Positions 41,627 through 46,691 of a DNA stretch of 46,691 nucleotides are shown here, in pieces; within the stretch, counting starts at the first letter, position 1; each line of letters starts with the position of its first letter. A program made the position numbers and the translations under genes. The notes below the pieces were generated by a model. That model saw only the letters and a program-made list of their open reading frames with translations. It made no database searches and was not told the DNA's origin. Source of the stretch: Prevotella sp. (lineage in GTDB: Bacteria; Bacteroidota; Bacteroidia; Bacteroidales; Bacteroidaceae); the NCBI GenBank assembly GCA_017389705.1, contig JAFPEE010000009.1, forward strand, positions 1 through 46,691. The letters run 5' to 3'.

Positions 41627-43585
41627 ATGGCTAAATCATTGATTGAGGAACTGCCTCGCATCGTGAGCGAAGGCAGGCGTGAGGCTGCTCAGATATTGGA
41701 GCGGCTGAGTAGTGGTACGCAGATTGGTCTGCAGACCAATGAACTGGTGCTGCCCAGTAAGGATGTCAGCGGACTATTTAAAGGCAGTTCGCCTCAGATA
41801 CCTAATGCCTTTAATATGGCAGGGGGAAGTGGGGAGTGGATGAACCGCCTTATCTATGGTGACAACCTCTTGGCTATGCAAGCGCTTCTTGCAGGAGATG
41901 CTCAAACAGGGCTTCCTTCGCTTCGAGGGAAGGTTGACCTTATATATATTGACCCGCCGTTTGACTCGAAAGCAGATTATCGTACCAAGATTTCTTTGCC
42001 AGGAACAGATATTCAGCAGAAGCCGACAGTTCTTGAGCAATTTGCCTATGCTGATACATGGGAACAGGGAACTGTTTCATATCTCAGAATGATATATCCA
42101 CGTCTGTGTCTTATGAAAGAACTCCTTTCAGAAAGTGGAAGCATCTATGTTCATATAGATTGGCATATTTGTGCATATGTTAAGGTGTTAATGGATGATG
42201 TTTTTGGAAAGGATAATTTCATTAATGAATTAATCTGGTGTTATCAAGAACGCGAGATGTCAACAAGAAATTATAATAGGAAACATGATAACATCCTCTT
42301 TTATTGCAAAAATAAACAGGTAGATAATTACACTTTTAATCCCTATACAATAACCGAACCATATTCTGAAATAACGCTTAAAAAGTTCAAATATATAGAT
42401 GAAAATGGGAAAAGGTATAGGCTTAGAGGCAAAAATGGAACAAATGATCCTAAAGAAGAAAATGAAAATACTTATCGTCAATACTTAGATGAAAACACAG
42501 GAACTCTACCTAGAGATTGGTTTAATCTTCCTATTTTAAACCAAGCAGCAAATGAGCGTTTAGATTATCCCACTCAAAAACCAGAGAAACTTCTCGAACG
42601 CATCATCAAAGCCTCATCCAACGAAGGCGACCTCGTTTGCGACTTCTTCGGAGGCAGTGGTACAACAGCAGCTGTTGCTGAGCGTTTGGGCAGACGATGG
42701 ATAACAACAGACATTGGCAAACCAGCCTCATTGGTGATGCGCAAGCGTTTTATAGACCAAGAGGTAAAGCCATTCCTATATCAGAGCATCGGCGACTACC
42801 AAAAGGAAGCGTTCCGCAACAATAAACGCTATAAGCATGTGGGCGATTTGAGCCAAGTGGTGTTGGGGCTGTATGGTGCTTTGCCCTTTACGCCAGAGCA
42901 GACGAACGATAGGAACTTCGGATATATAAAAGGTACGCGAACGCTTGTGATGGTGGATTCGCCAAACCGCCTGACTACAGCTGCAACGATTCGTCGTGCA
43001 GTAGAAGCTAAAGCGAGCCTGCTGGGTGGCGATTGGGATAAAGTAGTGGTGCTTGGCTGGAACTTCGCCTTCGACATTTCGCAAGCCATTCAGAAGTATC
43101 AGAACTCTAATGTCGAGGTATTGGTGATTCCTCCCGACTTGCTGGACAAGTTGGCGAAGAAGGGCTATAAGAAGCTGATAGATGACAGAAGTGTGCGTTT
43201 CTCGTCGCTGCAATACTTGGTTGCAAAGCCATTAGTAGTAAAACAGAATGGTGAACAGGATGAGATAGATGTGGAGCTGGAAAACTACGTGCTGCTATCG
43301 CCCGACAATATTCCTCTGGACGACAAGGACAAGGAGAAACTGCAACAGGTTTTGGAGCGTGACCCATTGTCGCTGATAGAATACTGGAGTATTGATCCAG
43401 ACTACGACGGTGTTACTTTCCGCTCTACTTGGCAGGACTATCGTGAGAATGTGGAGAACGATAACGACCCGCTGCATTGCGTCTATAAGACTCGTCTGAG
43501 AGTGGAACATAACCCACATCGAAAGGTATGCATCAAGGCTGTGGATGTGTTTGGATTTGAAAGTCAGGTAATAGAGGAGGTATAA
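41627..43585 (+). CDS. mod: Type III R-M modification subunit (adenine-specific DNA methyltransferase)
   Basis: 652 residues. A beta-class layout: catalytic DPPF (109-112) in '[14 protein letters not shown]' precedes the target-recognition part (about 200-310), then '[13 protein letters not shown]' and the SAM motif '[13 protein letters not shown]' (339-351). The C-terminal 280 residues are a helical/strand extension common in Mod proteins of this branch. It methylates adenine in one strand of an asymmetric site and gives the complex its specificity. The bases coding for about 42130-42590 are much richer in A/T than the flanks, pointing to an exchanged recognition domain. Res starts 3 bp after its stop. 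Confidence 0.92.
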   Translation: MAKSLIEELPRIVSEGRREAAQILERLSSGTQIGLQTNELVLPSKDVSGLFKGSSPQIPNAFNMAGGSGEWMNRLIYGDNLLAMQALLAGDAQTGLPSLRGKVDLIYIDPPFDSKADYRTKISLPGTDIQQKPTVLEQFAYADTWEQGTVSYLRMIYPRLCLMKELLSESGSIYVHIDWHICAYVKVLMDDVFGKDNFINELIWCYQEREMSTRNYNRKHDNILFYCKNKQVDNYTFNPYTITEPYSEITLKKFKYIDENGKRYRLRGKNGTNDPKEENENTYRQYLDENTGTLPRDWFNLPILNQAANERLDYPTQKPEKLLERIIKASSNEGDLVCDFFGGSGTTAAVAERLGRRWITTDIGKPASLVMRKRFIDQEVKPFLYQSIGDYQKEAFRNNKRYKHVGDLSQVVLGLYGALPFTPEQTNDRNFGYIKGTRTLVMVDSPNRLTTAATIRRAVEAKASLLGGDWDKVVVLGWNFAFDISQAIQKYQNSNVEVLVIPPDLLDKLAKKGYKKLIDDRSVRFSSLQYLVAKPLVVKQNGEQDEIDVELENYVLLSPDNIPLDDKDKEKLQQVLERDPLSLIEYWSIDPDYDGVTFRSTWQDYRENVENDNDPLHCVYKTRLRVEHNPHRKVCIKAVDVFGFESQVIEEV

Positions 43586-43588
43586 GGT

Positions 43589-46480
43589 ATGGCTACAAAT
43601 AGTGCTAATGTTTCGCTGGAACTGGCCAAAAGGCTAAGCGAAGAGGTGAATGCCGCATGGGAGAGTGGCGAACTGATGGAACGGGTGACACCCACTACGC
43701 AAGAGTTGCTGAAGTTTTGGTTCTCAGAGGAATATTGCTCGCTGAGGAATCGCAACTTCCATGCTGGTCAGCGTCAAGCCATTATGAACATCATCTATCT
43801 GCATGAGGTGATGGGTGTGAAGAATGTAATGGACTACTATCAGCAGTTGACACCAGACTTGATGCTTGTGGTAGACTTAGGCACGCTATTTCAACAGAAA
43901 TACCAGATGCCCAAATATGCCGTAAAGATGGCAACGGGAACGGGTAAGACATGGGTGATGCATGCCTTGCTGATTTGGCAGATGCTGAATGCCCGTCATG
44001 AAGAAATCAAGACAGGGCGTTTCACGAAGAACTTTCTAATTGTTGCACCTGGCCTGATAGTATACGATCGTTTGCTGGATGCTTTCTGTGGACGGATGCA
44101 GCGTGACAGGGAAGAACGCGATATTGAGACCAACGACTTCTATCTGAATCAGGAGGTGTTTATTCCTGTGCACTACAGGCAGGAAGTATTTTCCTTCATT
44201 CAAAATAATGTAGTAACAAAGGATGAAGGTATTGGTAGAAAGACTACTGGCGATGGACTAATAGCATTGACCAACTGGCATCTGTTTGAAAATCAGATAG
44301 AGGAAGAAGTGGTTGAGGGCGGTACTATTGAGGTTCCTGACATCATCAACGAGCTATTGCCCATTCGTCCTGGTAAGGCTGCTGGTAACGACTTGGGAAT
44401 GCTGGATCGCCGTTACCTACGAGGCTCTGAACTGGAATACTTAGCAGGGCTCGAAGACATCATGGTGATTAATGATGAGGCTCACCATATCCATGAGTTG
44501 AAACGCAATGGTGAAATAGAGGAAGTGGAATGGCAAAAGGGCCTGAACGCAATAGCAGAAAAGAAAGGCGAGCGTTTCTTTCAAGTAGACTTCTCGGCGA
44601 CTCCCTACGATCAACGAGGCTCTGGCAAGAAAGCGCAGAAGTGTTACTTTCCGCATATCGTGGTAGATTTTGATTTGGCTACAGCTATGCGGAAAGGATT
44701 GGTAAAGACGCTCTTACTAGATAGACGACAGGAATTGACTGAGTTGAAAGACTTGGATTATAAGGCTGTTCGTGATGAAAGGGGTAAAGTGTGTGACCTC
44801 AGCGATGGACAAAGACTGATGCTTCGGGCAGGTCTTGCCAAACTCAGAAAACTGGAGAAGGAGTTTACAGAGGTTGATGAGAAGAAGAATCCAAAGATGC
44901 TTGTTATCTGTGAAGATACTTCAGTAGCTCCATTTGTTAATCAGTTAATGCTGGAAGAGCACTTGGCACAGGAAGATGTGGTAACCATCGATAGTAATGC
45001 AAAGGGCGAGGTATCAGAAGAGGAATGGAAGGAAACCAAGAAAAAACTCTTCGATATCGATAAATATCAAAAGCCCAAGGTAATCATTTCCGTGTTGATG
45101 CTACGTGAAGGCTTTGATGTAAACAATATCTGTGTCATAGTCCCTTTACGTTCATCGGAGGCACCTATTCTTCTGGAACAGATTATAGGTCGTGGCCTTC
45201 GTCTGATGTGGCGAGAACCAGAGTATCAGAGTATTAAGGAATACGATCGTAAACGTGTATTACAACTGCATAGCCAGCCAAGTACCTATATTGATATGCT
45301 GAGTATCATAGAGCATCCTGCTTTTATTCAGTTCTATGAAGAACTTTTCGCACAAGGATTGGCAGTCGAAGATACTGGCGAGGCTGGTTCTGGAGGCTCA
45401 ACGGGAGATTTAATAAAAGTGGGATTGCGCGAGGACTATGAGCAGTTTGACTTTGAATGGCCGATGATAGTCAGAGAGGCTGAAGAAGAATTGGAAGATG
45501 TGGATATTGACATTCGCACATTACAGCCTTTTACTGCATTCCCTTTGGAGAAACTACGTCAGTTCTTGGCACAGGATGGCGAGACATTCATCTCGCAAGA
45601 AGCTATCTCGAAGACTCAGTTTGGCAGATATAAGGTAACGGCTAATTTGTTTACTGCTACCAGTTACAACGAATATCTTCAAAAGCTACTAAGAACCATT
45701 ACACTTAGATTTGACAAAGGAGGTCCCAAAAATGGTTATCCCAATTTGCAAATCAACGAGGCACTTACTATTGCTGTGGTTGACAGGTATATCCGCACAC
45801 GTTTATTTGGTCAGCCATTCAATCCTTTTAATGGTAGCGACTGGAAAATATTGCTGTCAAAAGATGCGATTGTAACTAAGCATATCATGGAAGAAATGGC
45901 TCGTGCTATTTTCAATATACAGAACAATATCATGACAACTGATGCACAAGTAGTGCATACTAAATTCTCGTCGGTAACGGAAATCAAGATGCGTGAGTCA
46001 TATTCAATGGAGGTGAATAAGGCAATATATAAAAGACTTGGCTATCCCACTCATGGAGGAGGGTTTGAGAAATCATTTATGGACTTCCTCAACAAGGATG
46101 GAGAGGTGGAACGATTCTTAAAGATTAGTGAGAATCAGCACTCCTTTGCTGTAATCTATTACATGCGTAGGGATGGTTTAATGGCTACCTATCATCCAGA
46201 CTTCATCGTTGCAACTGATAAGAAAGTATATTTAATTGAAACAAAAGGTAACGATAAACTCTTTGACAAGAATGTTCGTCAAAAACAGACCGCTGCTGTA
46301 GAGTGGACTCGTAAGATAAATGAACTGAAGCCAGAGGAACGAATGAATCGCAAATGGGAATATGTGCTTATCAGCGAAGACAATTTCTATGGGCTTTCAT
46401 CTAATGGCGCAACTATTACTGACATCTGTGACAGATGTAAAGTCTCATTGTCTGCTGCCATGGGAGAATTGTTTGTATAA
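43589..46480 (+). CDS. res: Type III R-M restriction subunit (helicase-nuclease)
   Basis: 963 residues. Superfamily 2 helicase motifs: Walker A 'MATGTGKT' (114-121), DEAH (296-299), 'FSATPYD' (335-341), motif VI 'QIIGRGLR' (531-538). A C-terminal PD-(D/E)XK nuclease is visible as 'YHPDFIVATDKKVYLIETKG' (Asp871, Glu884, Lys886). All parts needed for ATP-driven cleavage of unmodified DNA are intact. It is co-transcribed with mod. The composition is A/T-richer than the chromosomal genes on the left, consistent with transfer. Confidence 0.93.
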   Translation: MATNSANVSLELAKRLSEEVNAAWESGELMERVTPTTQELLKFWFSEEYCSLRNRNFHAGQRQAIMNIIYLHEVMGVKNVMDYYQQLTPDLMLVVDLGTLFQQKYQMPKYAVKMATGTGKTWVMHALLIWQMLNARHEEIKTGRFTKNFLIVAPGLIVYDRLLDAFCGRMQRDREERDIETNDFYLNQEVFIPVHYRQEVFSFIQNNVVTKDEGIGRKTTGDGLIALTNWHLFENQIEEEVVEGGTIEVPDIINELLPIRPGKAAGNDLGMLDRRYLRGSELEYLAGLEDIMVINDEAHHIHELKRNGEIEEVEWQKGLNAIAEKKGERFFQVDFSATPYDQRGSGKKAQKCYFPHIVVDFDLATAMRKGLVKTLLLDRRQELTELKDLDYKAVRDERGKVCDLSDGQRLMLRAGLAKLRKLEKEFTEVDEKKNPKMLVICEDTSVAPFVNQLMLEEHLAQEDVVTIDSNAKGEVSEEEWKETKKKLFDIDKYQKPKVIISVLMLREGFDVNNICVIVPLRSSEAPILLEQIIGRGLRLMWREPEYQSIKEYDRKRVLQLHSQPSTYIDMLSIIEHPAFIQFYEELFAQGLAVEDTGEAGSGGSTGDLIKVGLREDYEQFDFEWPMIVREAEEELEDVDIDIRTLQPFTAFPLEKLRQFLAQDGETFISQEAISKTQFGRYKVTANLFTATSYNEYLQKLLRTITLRFDKGGPKNGYPNLQINEALTIAVVDRYIRTRLFGQPFNPFNGSDWKILLSKDAIVTKHIMEEMARAIFNIQNNIMTTDAQVVHTKFSSVTEIKMRESYSMEVNKAIYKRLGYPTHGGGFEKSFMDFLNKDGEVERFLKISENQHSFAVIYYMRRDGLMATYHPDFIVATDKKVYLIETKGNDKLFDKNVRQKQTAAVEWTRKINELKPEERMNRKWEYVLISEDNFYGLSSNGATITDICDRCKVSLSAAMGELFV

Positions 46481-46499
46481 CCTCTTTCTCTGAATCATG

Positions 46500-46524
46500 G
46501 GGACGGGTCTCCTGATCCATTTTT
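46500..46524. other. Imperfect hairpin before the RhuM-like gene
   Basis: GGGGAC and GTCTCC separated by GG can form a small hairpin (one G-U pair), about 10 bp after the res stop and 40 bp before the next ATG, followed by TTTTTA. It may be a weak terminator or part of a leader. Confidence 0.35.
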
Positions 46525-46558
46525 ACCCGATAAAAACGATGATTAAAACGTTAGAAAT

Positions 46559-46691
46559 ATGGCAAAGAAAGATAAGAACGAATTGACGAATCCGAATCAG
46601 GCGTTTCTGATTTATCAGGACGATAACGGAATCGCTCGAGTGAACGTTAGGTTCGAAGGCGAGGATGTATGGCTGACACAGGAACAATTGA
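46559..46691 (+). CDS. RhuM-family protein, N-terminal part (cut by window edge)
   Basis: 44 visible residues from the ATG at 46559: 'MAKKDKNELTNPNQAFLIYQ' then 'VNVRFEGEDVWLTQEQL'. This opening, particularly E(D)VWLTQxQ(L/M)A, is what I know of RhuM (virulence RhuM/Fic-associated) proteins, which often occur in restriction and toxin islands. The function is not established. It follows res by 78 bp on the same strand and may be part of the same operon. The rest is beyond the window. Confidence 0.75.
   Translation, partial: MAKKDKNELTNPNQAFLIYQDDNGIARVNVRFEGEDVWLTQEQL

Noticed and set aside
1-46691. tRNA, rRNA, tmRNA or complete insertion sequence
   Set aside because: Gene-free stretches were read on both strands and none showed the expected folds or a transposase.

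Overview
The window looks like a chromosomal segment of a gut or rumen member of the Prevotellaceae (Bacteroidota). Evidence: Bacteroidota promoters of the form TTTG-N19-21-TAnnTTTG before many genes, DUF5686, DUF4254 and smalltalk families, an acpP-fabF-rnc block, and a Prevotella-type xylan cluster. The organism is inferred from gene content only; no rRNA or tRNA gene was seen.

Layout. (1) 1-124: end of a smalltalk-type small protein. (2) 207-11691, minus strand: a ten-gene operon, read from an AraC-type regulator through a GNAT protein, ketosynthase, acyl carrier protein, hotdog dehydratase, MMPL/RND exporter, phytoene-desaturase-like oxidoreductase, FabG-like reductase and LolA-like carrier to a DUF5686 outer-membrane protein. 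It resembles a stripped-down aryl-polyene/flexirubin-type locus: a lipid or polyene made on its own carrier and moved to the outer membrane. (3) 11866-14396: short ComEC-like protein, HAD phosphatase, DUF2147 protein. (4) 14439-20628: xylan locus, with a secreted SGNH O-acetylesterase divergent from a GPH pentoside transporter, GH10 xylanase, cytoplasmic GH43 enzyme and an overlapping ECF-like sigma factor. (5) 20662-27624, minus: GH3-like acyl-adenylating enzyme, Ig-like lipoprotein, DUF3108, PD-(D/E)XK nuclease, FecE/BtuD-type ATPase, CobD-like aminotransferase. (6) 27998-31872, minus: rnc, fabF, acpP, pdxB. (7) 32126-37759, plus: DUF4254, GT9 glycosyltransferase, rubredoxin, ychF, lgt, a TPR histidine kinase; then mutS on minus. 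(8) 40370-41626: a 1.26-kb gene-free, repeat-rich stretch. (9) 41627-46691: type III restriction-modification pair and the start of a RhuM-like gene.

The most unusual material is noncoding. The type III modification gene has a leader of about 300 nt in which one strand can pair with either of two others; the downstream pairing makes a long hairpin, and another hairpin ends just before the start codon. Tandem palindromic repeats upstream of pdxB and mutS each carry a complete promoter in the copy nearest the gene and decayed promoters in the copies behind it. A 372-bp element with 32-bp terminal inverted repeats, two families of 22-bp tandem repeats sharing motifs with the island edge, and a cruciform-like spacer between acpP and fabF complete the picture.

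All identifications come from reading translated sequence and motifs; no database search was run.
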